Source: Mesobacillus maritimus
GTDB lineage: Bacteria > Bacillota > Bacilli > Bacillales > Cytobacillaceae
Length of the DNA stretch: 64,000 nt
NCBI RefSeq assembly: GCF_023715205.1
Contig: NZ_JAMBNR010000014.1
Coordinates: 1 to 64,000 of the forward strand
Direction: 5' to 3'
The position numbers were made by a program, and so were the translations under genes. Below the pieces are notes generated by a model, which made no database searches, was not told the DNA's origin, and saw only the letters and a list, made by a program, of their open reading frames with translations. This document shows, piece after piece, positions 18,354 to 27,394 of the stretch. How positions within the stretch are numbered: the stretch's first letter is position 1; every line of letters begins with the position of its first letter.

Positions 18354-20546
18354 ATGTCTGACTTTTTACAAGGGTTTCGAGAACGGGAATATCAGCAAAA
18401 TCGGGAATCTCTCTATGAGACACAATGCCCATTTTGTAGCATGCAATGTAAAATGAATCTCCATGAAGATCGGTCTACACAGAAATCTCGTTTAAAAGTC
18501 ACGCCGCTCAAGAGCGATCCGGTATCAGAAGGCAGGCTTTGTCCCAAAGGAATCTTTTCTTATAAACATGCGATAGGTTCAGGTCGTTTACGAACCCCAT
18601 TGTTAAAAGTTGAGCATTCATTTGTACCAGTCTCTTGGGAACAGGCATATCACTGGCTATATCAAAAAATCGCTTCAGTCCAAAAGAAATATGGTAAGAA
18701 TGCTTTGAGCGTATATGGGAGTGGGGCTTTGACGAATGAAAAGGCCTATTTGCTAGGAAAGTTTTCAAGAGTCGCATTAGAAACGAAGTATATTGATTAC
18801 AATGGACGCTTCTGTATGTCTTCGGCTGCGAGTGCATCCAACCAAGCCTTTGGCGTAGACCGGGGATTGACCAATCCTTTAAGTGAAATCGAGGACGCAG
18901 AATGCATCATCTTGGCTGGGACGAATGTGGCGGAATGCCAACCAACCATGATGCCCTATTTCCGCAGGGCGAAAGCAAATGGTAGCAAAATCATTGTGAT
19001 TGATCCTCGAGAAACGCTCACTTCGAAATTTGCGGACCTTCACTTAAAGATTAAGCCAGGGTTGGATTCGGCGCTCGTAAATGGCATGCTCAAAGTGATG
19101 GTTGATGAGGATTATGTCAATCATTCGTTTGTACAGGAATCGGTCGAAGGAGGGGCGGAACTCCTTGCTTTTGCCCGTTCCATTGATATGAACGAGGTGG
19201 AAAGGGTCACTGGAGTGGCAAAAAATCAAATCATAGAGGCAGCGCGTTTATATGGGAGGGCCTCCACAGGGATGGTGTTTACGGCAAGAGGGGTTGAACA
19301 GCATGCAGGGGGTGTGAACACCGTCCGTAATTTCATCAATTTGGTGTTGATGACAGGGAAAATTGGGAAACAAGGATGTGGGTATGGAACGATTACCGGG
19401 CAAGGCAATGGGCAAGGGGGACGCGAGCACGGACAAAAAGCGGATCAATTAGCGGGATACCGGTTGATTGAGAATGTGGAGCATCGAAATCATATGGCGA
19501 AGGTCTGGGGGATTCAAGAGGATAAGATTCCTGGAAAAGGCGTGTCCGCTTATGAACTGTTTGAGAAGATGCTCGAACAAGAAATCCATGGGATGATTGT
19601 GCTTGGTTCCAATCCAGTGGTTTCCAACCCTAATACGAATCTCGTAAAATCTGCCCTGGGAAAGCTCGATTTTCTCGTAGTGATTGATACATTAATGTCC
19701 GAAACAGTGGAGCTCGCTGACCTAATCCTCCCGGGTTCCACTTACTTAGAAGAAGAAGGAACGATGACGAACCTAGAAGGAAGAGTGATCTTGCGCAAGG
19801 CAGCGAAAAAGCTTCCAGGAGAAGCTCGGTTAGATTGGAAGATTTTATGCGAGATTTCTGAGTTGCTTGGAAAGGGAAAGTATTTCCCTTATCAAACTAG
19901 TGAAGACATTTTTGAAGAACTACGAAAAGCAACAAAAGGGGGTATTGCTGATTATGCTGGGATTACCTATAACCGGATTGAGGAGGAGAAAGGGGTATTC
20001 TGGCCATGTCCGAGTGAGTCCCATCCTGGAACACCGCGAATGTTTGTGGGTGGCCAATTCCATCATGAAAATGGCAAAGCCCGTGTGACCCCGATTGCGA
20101 ACCAATTCCCGAAAGAGAGAACAGATGAAGAATTCCCGCTTACGTTGACCACTGGACGGATTCTCCATCATTATCAAACGGGAGTACAGACTAGAATTAC
20201 CTCGGAATTAAACAAAACATCCGAACCATTTTTAGAGATTCACCCTACGACCGCAAAGAAACTCGGTTTAGTAGATAAAGAGAAAGCACGCATTTGCTCC
20301 CGGAGAGGAGAGATGATTCTTAAAGCCAAATTTTCACCAGGCATTCGTGAAGATTGTGTCTTTGTTCCCTTCCATTGGGGAGGAAAACAGAGCATAAACC
20401 AATTAACGTTGCCAGAACTCGACCCACAGTCAAAAATGCCAGAGTTTAAAGCTTGTGCAGTTAGAGTGACCGCATTAGAGGCGGAAAGGGATGTTTCGAT
20501 GGATGGGGTATTAGAGAAAAATATCGAAAGGTCTTTGCTTACGTAA
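18354..20546 (+). CDS. nasC: assimilatory nitrate reductase catalytic subunit
   Basis: A 730-residue molybdopterin oxidoreductase. Four cysteines for one 4Fe-4S cluster are at the N-terminus (CPFCSMQC near residue 25, then LCPKG near 62), followed by the bis-MGD domains. Long stretches match NasC of Bacillus subtilis in my memory, for example LGKFSRVALETKYIDYNGRF, ILAGTNVAECQPT and GQGNGQGGREHGQKADQL. AGGAGAGGG precedes the ATG at 18354; an upstream in-frame ATG lacks one. It reduces nitrate to nitrite in the cytoplasm. The electron-transfer partner NasB and the nitrite reductase NasDE are not in the window. Confidence 0.9.
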   Translation: MSDFLQGFREREYQQNRESLYETQCPFCSMQCKMNLHEDRSTQKSRLKVTPLKSDPVSEGRLCPKGIFSYKHAIGSGRLRTPLLKVEHSFVPVSWEQAYHWLYQKIASVQKKYGKNALSVYGSGALTNEKAYLLGKFSRVALETKYIDYNGRFCMSSAASASNQAFGVDRGLTNPLSEIEDAECIILAGTNVAECQPTMMPYFRRAKANGSKIIVIDPRETLTSKFADLHLKIKPGLDSALVNGMLKVMVDEDYVNHSFVQESVEGGAELLAFARSIDMNEVERVTGVAKNQIIEAARLYGRASTGMVFTARGVEQHAGGVNTVRNFINLVLMTGKIGKQGCGYGTITGQGNGQGGREHGQKADQLAGYRLIENVEHRNHMAKVWGIQEDKIPGKGVSAYELFEKMLEQEIHGMIVLGSNPVVSNPNTNLVKSALGKLDFLVVIDTLMSETVELADLILPGSTYLEEEGTMTNLEGRVILRKAAKKLPGEARLDWKILCEISELLGKGKYFPYQTSEDIFEELRKATKGGIADYAGITYNRIEEEKGVFWPCPSESHPGTPRMFVGGQFHHENGKARVTPIANQFPKERTDEEFPLTLTTGRILHHYQTGVQTRITSELNKTSEPFLEIHPTTAKKLGLVDKEKARICSRRGEMILKAKFSPGIREDCVFVPFHWGGKQSINQLTLPELDPQSKMPEFKACAVRVTALEAERDVSMDGVLEKNIERSLLT

Positions 20547-20682
20547 ATATCTGATCTTTTTAGTGCCAAAAACATTAAATACAGTTCTTTAACGTTGCAA
20601 CAGAATAAAAATGGCAGGTGTGAATTTATCAGAACTTTTTACTCCATCATTTTTTATTATTTTCTAGTATACTATTTATTGT

Positions 20683-21024
20683 TTGGTTAGTGGTTTATAT
20701 CTATCAACGAAGACAATTGAAAGTCATTTGCGAAGTAAAATAGGATTAAATGGTGATTCACTGAGCAAACATCTAATGCCGAGAAGTATTAGAAGTGGTG
20801 ATATGTATTTACTTTTATCAATAATTTTAGGTGCTATTTTAGGATGCATTTTATTGATGATGGGACCACTTGTTGGTGGTATAATTGCTTTTGGAATTGT
20901 AGTGGGTTGTATTTTTAGAGGATTGTTCTTACTAAACGACATTCATAAAAAGATATCAAATAAATTACTCAAGGAGGATAAAGTTCAAAAAGCATATAAA
21001 GAGTATTTACAAGAAACAAGGTAA
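20683..21024 (+). CDS. small membrane protein, possibly frameshifted
   Basis: Up to 113 residues with two hydrophobic segments (about residues 42-60 and 63-82) and a charged C-terminus. The start is uncertain: no ribosome binding site precedes the first TTG. Upstream, another frame from GTG at 20622 reads NLSELFTPSFFIIF and a third reads FIVWLVVYIYQRRQLK, which together would make a typical membrane N-terminus, so this may be the tail of a gene broken by one or two indels. No family recognised. Confidence 0.4.
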   Translation: MVSGLYLSTKTIESHLRSKIGLNGDSLSKHLMPRSIRSGDMYLLLSIILGAILGCILLMMGPLVGGIIAFGIVVGCIFRGLFLLNDIHKKISNKLLKEDKVQKAYKEYLQETR

Positions 21025-21037
21025 GTAGCTTTTTGAA

Positions 21038-21078
21038 TTAATGGGTGCGACTTATGTAGAAAGTCGCTCTTTTTTATT
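21038..21078 (+). terminator. terminator within a repeat module
   Basis: TTAATGGGTGCGACTT is the repeat-family core; GCGACTT (21047-21053) pairs with AAGTCGC (21061-21067), followed by TCTTTTTT. It ends the small membrane protein transcript. Confidence 0.75.
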
Positions 21079-21131
21079 GAAGTATGGGAGGATTGTAATA
21101 TAGAAATAAATCTATTTGGAGGTGTAATCTT

Positions 21132-21458
21132 ATGCCATTAGAACAGGAAGTAATGGTTTTATTAATTGGCGGTTTTTCAATTGTTATGGGAATTGTAATG
21201 TTAGTTGTTGTGTTCCTTTGGATGATAAATAAAAATAATAATTTGGGATACATCTGGATATTACTTCATTTGCTTTTAGTTTCTGTTGCAATGTATTTTG
21301 CATTAAAGTCTATTACATTTGACTATAAACATCCGATGGCTTCAGAAGAGATTTCACTACAATTAGGTGTTTCTGGAGTTGTTTGGGCATTGAGTATGAT
21401 TTGTTTAACAATAGCATTATTTAGCTTTTCGAAAATGAGAAAGCATAGTGCTTCTTAA
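21132..21458 (+). CDS. small three-helix membrane protein
   Basis: A 108-residue hydrophobic protein with about three transmembrane segments and a short basic C-terminus. GGAGGTGT stands about 9 bases before ATG. It sits between two repeat-module terminators as its own transcription unit. No family recognised. Confidence 0.6.
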   Translation: MPLEQEVMVLLIGGFSIVMGIVMLVVVFLWMINKNNNLGYIWILLHLLLVSVAMYFALKSITFDYKHPMASEEISLQLGVSGVVWALSMICLTIALFSFSKMRKHSAS

Positions 21459-21525
21459 ACAAACGGGTAGCTTTAATTGAATAAAAATAATTAGGCTGTC
21501 ATTTTATGGCAGCCTAATTTTATTG
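21454..21525 (+). repeat. intergenic repeat module with terminator
   Basis: CTTAAACAAACGGGTAGC is the repeat-family core, followed by the stem TTAGGCTG (21491-21498) with CAGCCTAA (21510-21517) and a T-rich tail. It ends the gene at 21132. Confidence 0.65.
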
Positions 21526-21561
21526 TAATAAATCAACATTAAAGACTAGCACAGAGCTAAA

Positions 21562-21602
21562 AAAAGGCCAAACAGAGATTTTTTATCTGTTTGGCCTTTT
21601 CA
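21562..21602. terminator. bidirectional terminator
   Basis: AAAAGGCCAAACAGA pairs with TCTGTTTGGCCTTTT around a short T-rich loop. A run on one side and T run on the other serve the convergent genes at 21132 (+) and 21615 (-). Confidence 0.85.
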
Positions 21603-21614
21603 TCCTAATGTAAC

Positions 21615-22496
21615 TTAATCGAAATTTAATAATAGACTAGAAAGATCATTCATTCTGCTATGTCTAAATTGATAAAGGAAGTAATCTTCTCGAGAAGGAA
21701 TTATTTTCAATAATCCTGCTGACCGAAGATTCAATAAATGGTGATGAATGTTCCCTTTGGACATACCCATCAATTTTACAAGATCAGTAAAGGTTTTAGG
21801 TTCAGTTTTCATGGAACTTAGTATTTTTAATCTCTTCTCTTCAGCAAGGGCTTTTGTAATCAAAAGGGCCTCGTCATTATTACTGAGCAAACATGGATAG
21901 GTCAGTATTATTTTATGATTGAAAATATCGATTAATGATAATGGTCGAAAATGCCATGTTGGAGCTAAAACAACTTCAGTGGGTTCTAGATTTTCAATTG
22001 AAAATCCTTTAGTAATCTTTTCAATTTGATTAAAACCATTAACATTTAGTTCCTCTTGATTAATGTTCATAATATTTTCTTTTAATGCAGAGCTAACTTC
22101 TTCTTCGATCTCTTTGAAATATTCTTCGTACCATTTCTTTAATAACAGTATGTGTGTGTCCCTCCGGTTTTCTAAATCAGCAGGCATCAACCTTTTATCG
22201 TTTAAAAATGGAGATAACATCTCATATATTTCCCCCAGTGAAAGCCTAGATAGCCAAGAGGTATAGCCTTCGAAGGACTTATATGGACAGAACTCAATCA
22301 GATGTACGGATAGATCTTCAAAGTGTAAATCTACAAGTTCCTCGATTTGCGTATGTAATTCATTCGAAATTTTTTTCCGAGTGCTTTCATACCAGTCCTT
22401 TGAAATAGACAAGTATTTAAGATGTGTTTGTCTTTTGTAAAGAGAAAGACTAAGTAAAACCTCATAACTAATAGAATCTAGAATTTTTATTTTCAT
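21615..22496 (-). CDS. ArsR-like winged-helix regulator
   Basis: A 293-residue protein whose C-terminal 80 residues are an ArsR-type winged helix (LAEEKRLKILSSM, then LVKLMGMSKGNIHHHLLNL). The N-terminal 200 residues are a helical domain of the kind found in DUF5937-like regulators. GGAGG lies 5 bases before the ATG at 22496. No metal-binding cysteine cluster is visible. It is divergent from an esterase gene, with about 97 bases between the start codons, and probably controls it. Confidence 0.75.
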   Translation of the reverse strand: MKIKILDSISYEVLLSLSLYKRQTHLKYLSISKDWYESTRKKISNELHTQIEELVDLHFEDLSVHLIEFCPYKSFEGYTSWLSRLSLGEIYEMLSPFLNDKRLMPADLENRRDTHILLLKKWYEEYFKEIEEEVSSALKENIMNINQEELNVNGFNQIEKITKGFSIENLEPTEVVLAPTWHFRPLSLIDIFNHKIILTYPCLLSNNDEALLITKALAEEKRLKILSSMKTEPKTFTDLVKLMGMSKGNIHHHLLNLRSAGLLKIIPSREDYFLYQFRHSRMNDLSSLLLNFD

Positions 22497-22593
22497 TGTT
22501 TCCTCCATAAAAATATGCTTGAAAATAGTTTAACATATATTGATTAGTATTTATAGTTCAATTATCATTGAACTATAAATGAGGAGGGATATT

Positions 22594-23472
22594 ATGGAAA
22601 GATACCAAACTGAGGAACTGATTGATCTTGTTTATGGAGAAACAGCAGAGAGAGAATTGAAACTGGATATAATTAAGCCTATCTCTGATACAGAAAAATT
22701 TCCTGCAATTATCTATGTACATGGTGGGGGATGGATGTCTGGTGATAAACGTAAAGTAGGTGGAGAGTGGAATGCATCTTTAGCTGAACATGGTTTTGTT
22801 TGCATTAATATAAATTTTAGATTGAGTGGTGAGGCTATTTTCCCGGCACCGTTACTTGATGTGAAACAAGCGATTCGTTGGGTAAAAATGAACGCCTCAA
22901 ACTATAATATTGATGAAAATAAAATAGGGATATGGGGACATTCTTCTGGAGGCCATCTAGCAACTTTAGCAGCTTTAAGTGCAAATCATCCAGATTTTAT
23001 AACTGAGGATCATCGGGTTTCAGATACAGTCGATGCTGTTGTAACACTAGCTGGACCAGTAGATCTTTTGTTAATGGGTGATTGGCATAATAACCCGAAG
23101 TCACCAGAATCGAAGTTTCTTGGAGGAAGTGTACAAACTAAAACAATACAGGCAAATAAAGCAAACCCAATAAATTATATTAATGATAACACTCCACCTT
23201 TTTTAATTATTCAAGGAGATCATGATGAAATTTGCCCTGTTCAACAAAGTCAACTCTTACATAGCAAACTTTCAAACTCGGCATATTTAGAAATTAAGGG
23301 TGCAGATCATGATTTTATCGGTGGAGTGTTAACAATGGATGAAATACTAGGTTTAGTAAGATCTTTTTTTACTAGAAATTTAAAAACGGGATTAATTAGT
23401 AAAGGAGAACTAGAGAAACATCGTGAAGAAGTAGAGAAGGTTATGAATTGGTTTAAAGAGAACAGTAAATAA
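22594..23472 (+). CDS. alpha/beta hydrolase esterase (BD-FAE/HSL-like)
   Basis: A 292-residue esterase. Oxyanion-hole motif HGGGW near residue 44, nucleophile GHSSGG near 113, acid in QGDHDEICP and histidine in GADHDF. This is the pattern of BD-FAE/carboxylesterase-type enzymes. GAGGAGGG precedes the ATG at 22594; the ATG at 22579 overlaps that site. Divergent regulator next door. Substrate unknown. Confidence 0.82.
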   Translation: MERYQTEELIDLVYGETAERELKLDIIKPISDTEKFPAIIYVHGGGWMSGDKRKVGGEWNASLAEHGFVCININFRLSGEAIFPAPLLDVKQAIRWVKMNASNYNIDENKIGIWGHSSGGHLATLAALSANHPDFITEDHRVSDTVDAVVTLAGPVDLLLMGDWHNNPKSPESKFLGGSVQTKTIQANKANPINYINDNTPPFLIIQGDHDEICPVQQSQLLHSKLSNSAYLEIKGADHDFIGGVLTMDEILGLVRSFFTRNLKTGLISKGELEKHREEVEKVMNWFKENSK

Positions 23473-23685
23473 ATTGCAATTATAGAGGTGCCAGGCACTC
23501 TCCAATCGATTCAAAATGCGGCAAAATAATAATCAACTGTAATTAAAAGGGGCTCATTTTCCAGAGTCTCTTTTTTTTCTGAGATAGTTCATTTTAATCA
23601 AAAAGAAGCCTATCAAAAAAAGCTACCCAGTGTTTCAATCTTATGCTGTAATAAAGGTATTATTTTTTGTTTAAATGTTAAAACA

Positions 23686-23714
23686 TTGTATTTTTCGGTG
23701 TAATCGATTACAAT
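23686..23714 (+). promoter_or_regulatory. lacI-type gene promoter with internal operator
   Basis: A -35 TTGTAT (23686-23691) and a -10 TACAAT (23709-23714) are 17 bases apart. The operator TGTAATCGATTACA at 23699-23712 occupies the spacer and most of the -10, the arrangement of direct autorepression. Confidence 0.55.
23699..23712. promoter_or_regulatory. LacI operator O1 (autoregulatory)
   Basis: Perfect 14-bp palindrome TGTAATCGATTACA with a central CG, the hallmark of LacI-family operators. It is 37 bases before the regulator's ATG. Six more copies lie upstream of the two structural units. Confidence 0.85.
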
Positions 23715-23748
23715 ATTGTAAAAGAAACACTGAAAGGGAAAGAAATTC

Positions 23749-24756
23749 ATGGTTAGAATTGCGGATGTTGCAAAACTGGCAAATGTTTCAACAGCCACAG
23801 TATCCCGAGTGATAAGTAATTCTGGAACTGTAAAAAAAGAAACAGCTGAAAAGGTCATGGAGGCTGTAAAGAAACTAAATTACCAGCCAAATGTGCTGGC
23901 AAGACAATTGAGAAGGTCAGAAACAAAAACGATTCTAGTTGTTGTTCCTGACATAACCAATACTTTTTTTTCCGAGGTGCTGCGGGGGATCGAATCGGTT
24001 GCCATCCAAATCGGATATCAGGTGCTTCTTGGAGATGCGAGAAACAATGCGGAAAGCGAAGCCAGTTATTTGACTATTTTAGGCCAGAAAAAAGCAGATG
24101 GTTTGATTTTATTAACAGCAAGGTCCAATCAAAAGATGTTAGAAGAAATCTCACAGGATTACCCTGTAGTATTGGCGTGTGAATACTATGAAGGCTCCCG
24201 GCTGCCTACGGTTTCCATTGATAATGTCAGCAGTGCAAGAAAGGCTACCGAATATTTAATTAGCTTAAACCATAAGAGGATTGGACATATATCTGGTCCC
24301 CTAAACGTTGTTGTCGGCCGGGACCGATGCAAGGGATTTCATCAAGCGATGGCACAGCATGGACTTTCCGTTGATCCAAGTTTGGTACAGGAAGGAGAAT
24401 TCTCCTTTGAAAGCGGATTTAATCTAATGATGAAATTTTTGGCATTGGAGGACTTTCCTACAGCCATTTTTGCCGGAAATGATGAAATGGCAATGGGAGC
24501 AGTTAAAGCCATTAAATCAAAAGGTTTTAAAGTTCCCGAAGATTTTTCTGTTATTGGCTTCGATGATATTAAATTTGCATCTATTTTCGAACCTGCCCTT
24601 ACAACCGTTGCTCAGCCAACGTTCGATATGGGCCAAAAAGCAATGCAGTTATTGCTTAAAATCATTAACGGGGAAGAACTAGAAAAAAGTCAATTTATTC
24701 TGCCGGATAAGCTGATTGTCCGTGACTCTTGCAAAGAACTTACCATAAATGGGTAG
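23749..24756 (+). CDS. LacI-family transcriptional regulator
   Basis: A 335-residue LacI/GalR protein: helix-turn-helix and hinge at residues 1-60 (IADVAKLANVSTATVSRVIS, then NYQPNVLARQL) and a two-lobe sugar-binding domain. It heads the 23.7-31.5 kb cluster, in which the same 14-bp operator occurs seven times, so it is almost certainly the local repressor. GAAAGGGAAAG precedes ATG. The inducer is presumably the substrate of the downstream dehydrogenases or an early intermediate. Confidence 0.92.
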   Translation: MVRIADVAKLANVSTATVSRVISNSGTVKKETAEKVMEAVKKLNYQPNVLARQLRRSETKTILVVVPDITNTFFSEVLRGIESVAIQIGYQVLLGDARNNAESEASYLTILGQKKADGLILLTARSNQKMLEEISQDYPVVLACEYYEGSRLPTVSIDNVSSARKATEYLISLNHKRIGHISGPLNVVVGRDRCKGFHQAMAQHGLSVDPSLVQEGEFSFESGFNLMMKFLALEDFPTAIFAGNDEMAMGAVKAIKSKGFKVPEDFSVIGFDDIKFASIFEPALTTVAQPTFDMGQKAMQLLLKIINGEELEKSQFILPDKLIVRDSCKELTING

Positions 24757-24926
24757 TTCTTTATTTTTTTGATAAAATTTTGTAAGAACAAGGCAGGAGG
24801 AATTCTTAGATAGGGATTACGCATGCTTGTTCATGGTGGGAACCGTTTTAAACCTTTTCGGAACTAGGTTTTATGGGTTTGCTTAAAAAATAATAGGAAA
24901 GTGAAAAAAATAATTGAAATCTCTTC

Positions 24927-24940
24927 TGTAATCGATTACA
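24927..24940. promoter_or_regulatory. LacI operator O2 (distal, operon A)
   Basis: Perfect TGTAATCGATTACA, 236 bases upstream of the first dehydrogenase gene. Centre-to-centre distance to the next site is 118 bases. Confidence 0.8.
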
Positions 24941-24959
24941 ATGAAGTTGTCGAAAAAAG

Positions 24960-24973
24960 AGTAAACGTTTTCG
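24960..24973. promoter_or_regulatory. possible CcpA cre site
   Basis: AGTAAACGTTTTCG matches 12 of 14 positions of the pattern TGNAANCGNNNNCA (differences at the first and last base). It lies between operators O2 and O3, upstream of a carbon-utilisation operon, a sensible place for catabolite repression. Weak evidence. Confidence 0.35.
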
Positions 24974-25044
24974 AACAGAATGAATAATAATTCTATAAAA
25001 ATGATTAGAATAACGAAAAAAATAGGAATTTTTTTCAACAAAAA

Positions 25045-25058
25045 TGTAATCCATTACA
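25045..25058. promoter_or_regulatory. LacI operator O3 (middle, operon A)
   Basis: TGTAATCCATTACA: both arms intact, centre CC instead of CG. The middle site of the second array (29198) has the same variant read on the other strand. Confidence 0.7.
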
Positions 25059-25142
25059 TTTTTAAATTTTTAAAGATTGGTGAGACTACATGATTTAATA
25101 GCTTTTTATTCTAACAGATTTCCCTATTTTTATCGTCATGTA

Positions 25143-25156
25143 TGTAATCGATTACA
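25143..25156. promoter_or_regulatory. LacI operator O4 (proximal, operon A)
   Basis: Perfect TGTAATCGATTACA immediately before the ribosome binding site (GGAGG) of the dehydrogenase at 25176, 98 bases centre to centre from O3. Confidence 0.85.
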
Positions 25157-25175
25157 GTTTGGAGGATGAACTGAC

Positions 25176-26354
25176 ATGGAAAAAATAAAAGTTGGTATTA
25201 TCGGGACAGGATTTATTGGTCCCACACATATTGAAGCAATCAGAAGACTAGGATTTGTCGAAATAGCTGGAGTAGCAGAAACAAGTCAAGAAACTGCTGA
25301 AAAGAAAGCAGCTGAGCTTGGCATTCCGAAAGCATTCGGCAACTACCGGGATATGCTGAGTGATCCGGAAATTCAGGTGATTCACAATTGCACGCCAAAC
25401 CATCTGCATTTTGCGATCAATAAAGAGATCATTTTAGCAGGCAAGCATGTGGTATCTGAAAAACCATTGGCAATGAACAGCAAAGAATCGGCTGAATTGT
25501 TGGCGTTAGCAAAAAAACAAGGTGTCGTTCATGGTGTGAACTTCAACTACAGACAGCATGCTAGTGTGCAAAACCTAAAGGTGAAAATCACCAATGGCGA
25601 CTTTGGGAAAGTGAATCTGGTACACGGCAGCTACTTGCAGGATTGGTTACTATATGAAACAGATTATAACTGGCGTTTAGCACCGGAAGTCGGCGGTAAA
25701 TCACGAGCTGTAGCAGATATCGGTTCTCACTGGTGCGATACCGTTCAATTTGTAACAGGTAAAAAGATTGTGGAAGTATTTGCTGATTTAGCCACTGTAA
25801 TCCCGATGAGAAAGAAACCAACGTCAAACGTTGCTACTTTTGGGGGACAAAGCGGACAAGAAACAGAATATGAAGATGTTCCAATCAATACAGAGGACTA
25901 TGCATCCGTACTTGTTCGATTTGAAGATGGCTCACGAGGCGTATTTACCGTTTCTCAAGTAAGTGCTGGACGTAAAAACCGCTTAAGTTTTGAAATTAAC
26001 GGCAGCAAGAGCTCTGCTTACTGGAATCAAGAAGAACCCGAAAAATTATGGATGGGGCATAGGGATAAGCCAAATGAAATCCTTCTTGCAGATCCAGCTC
26101 TGTTTTCGCCAGAATCCAGAACGGCCATTCATCATCCAGGCGGACACAATGAAGGCTGGCCGGATGCATTAAAAAATATGATGCTAAATTTTTACACGTT
26201 TATTCGTGAAGGCAAAAATCCTTTGGAGGATAAAGCCAATTTTGCCACATTTGAGGACGGACATATTTCCATGGCGATTACTGATGCAATTTTGGAAAGT
26301 CATGAACAGCAAAAATGGGTAAAAGTTCAGGCGAACCAGGAGGTATTGGTATGA
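25176..26354 (+). CDS. Gfo/Idh/MocA-family dehydrogenase (A)
   Basis: A 392-residue NAD(P)-dependent oxidoreductase: Rossmann motif GIIGTGFIG at residues 8-16, the EKPLA motif (VVSEKPLAMN, near 95) containing the catalytic lysine, and a C-terminal GFO/IDH/MocA domain. Such enzymes oxidise sugars, inositols or sugar acids at a ring hydroxyl. GGAGG is 8 bases before ATG. It overlaps the next gene by 4 bases (ATGA). It is paralogous to the dehydrogenase at 30301, suggesting two sequential or stereochemically different oxidations. Confidence 0.88.
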   Translation: MEKIKVGIIGTGFIGPTHIEAIRRLGFVEIAGVAETSQETAEKKAAELGIPKAFGNYRDMLSDPEIQVIHNCTPNHLHFAINKEIILAGKHVVSEKPLAMNSKESAELLALAKKQGVVHGVNFNYRQHASVQNLKVKITNGDFGKVNLVHGSYLQDWLLYETDYNWRLAPEVGGKSRAVADIGSHWCDTVQFVTGKKIVEVFADLATVIPMRKKPTSNVATFGGQSGQETEYEDVPINTEDYASVLVRFEDGSRGVFTVSQVSAGRKNRLSFEINGSKSSAYWNQEEPEKLWMGHRDKPNEILLADPALFSPESRTAIHHPGGHNEGWPDALKNMMLNFYTFIREGKNPLEDKANFATFEDGHISMAITDAILESHEQQKWVKVQANQEVLV

Positions 26355-27322
26355 AATTAGGGGTATTTACGGTTCTTTATCAAAATCTTCCTTTTGAGGC
26401 CATGCTTGATAAATTATCAGAAATGGGAGTAGAGGCAGTCGAGTTAGGGACAGGCAATTTCCCTGGGAACAGTCATTGTAACCCAGATGATTTATTAGAA
26501 AACCCTGAAAAAATGAAGTCGTTCAAGCGGGCCGTGGAAAGCAGGGGTTTAACCATCAGTGGACTAAGCTGCCATGGCAACCCTCTTCATCCTAATGTAA
26601 AGATCGCGAAAGAGGCCCATGATGTTTGGAGAAAAACGGTCAGGTTGGCGGAACAGTTGGAGGTACCGGTCATTAATGGGTTTTCTGGCTGTCCGGGGGA
26701 CCATCTAAGTGCTAAGCATCCGAACTGGGTGACCTGCTCCTGGCCGCCTGAATATGCAGAAGTCCTTGACTGGCAGTGGAACGAAGTGGTGATTCCGTAT
26801 TGGAAAGAAGAAGCGAAATTCGCAGAAATGCATGGGATTCAACAAATTGCTTTTGAAATGCACCCGGGGTTTGTTGTTTATAACCCGGAAACATTGCTAA
26901 AACTACGAGACCATGCAGGGCCAAACATCGGGGCTAATTTCGATCCAAGTCATCTTGTATGGCAAGGGATTGATCCCATTGAAGCGATCAAGAAGTTAGG
27001 CCGGGAAAAAGCAATTTACCACTTCCATGCTAAAGATACGTATTTAGATCAAGCGAATATTAAGGTGAACGGTGTTCTCGATACAAAGCATTACAGCAAA
27101 GTATTGGATCGTTCCTGGACATTCCGCTCTGTCGGCTATGGTCATGATGAAAAAATGTGGAAGGACATTGTAAGCGCTCTTCGTGCTGTTGGGTATGATT
27201 ACGTTCTTTCTATTGAACATGAGGATATGCTTGCGTCCATCGATGAAGGCTTAATGAAAGCGATCACGTTGCTGAAGGGGACGTTGTTTAAAGAGGAAGT
27301 AACGGAAATGTGGTGGGCTTAA
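26351..27322 (+). CDS. sugar phosphate isomerase/epimerase-type TIM barrel (A)
   Basis: A 323-residue AP-endonuclease-2-like TIM barrel of the IolE/IolI/xylose isomerase-like superfamily. Candidate metal ligands are in AFEMHPG, FDPSHLVWQG, YHFHAKD and LSIEHED. ATG overlaps the stop of the preceding dehydrogenase and AGGAGG lies just upstream, so the two are coupled. It probably isomerises, epimerises or dehydrates the keto product of that dehydrogenase. The exact reaction cannot be read from sequence. Confidence 0.82.
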   Translation: MKLGVFTVLYQNLPFEAMLDKLSEMGVEAVELGTGNFPGNSHCNPDDLLENPEKMKSFKRAVESRGLTISGLSCHGNPLHPNVKIAKEAHDVWRKTVRLAEQLEVPVINGFSGCPGDHLSAKHPNWVTCSWPPEYAEVLDWQWNEVVIPYWKEEAKFAEMHGIQQIAFEMHPGFVVYNPETLLKLRDHAGPNIGANFDPSHLVWQGIDPIEAIKKLGREKAIYHFHAKDTYLDQANIKVNGVLDTKHYSKVLDRSWTFRSVGYGHDEKMWKDIVSALRAVGYDYVLSIEHEDMLASIDEGLMKAITLLKGTLFKEEVTEMWWA

Positions 27323-27394
27323 TTTTCTTCGAAAAGGGTTGGGAGGGAATCCTCCTGACTGCCCTATGAAATCATACAGTGAGAGGTGTTAAAT

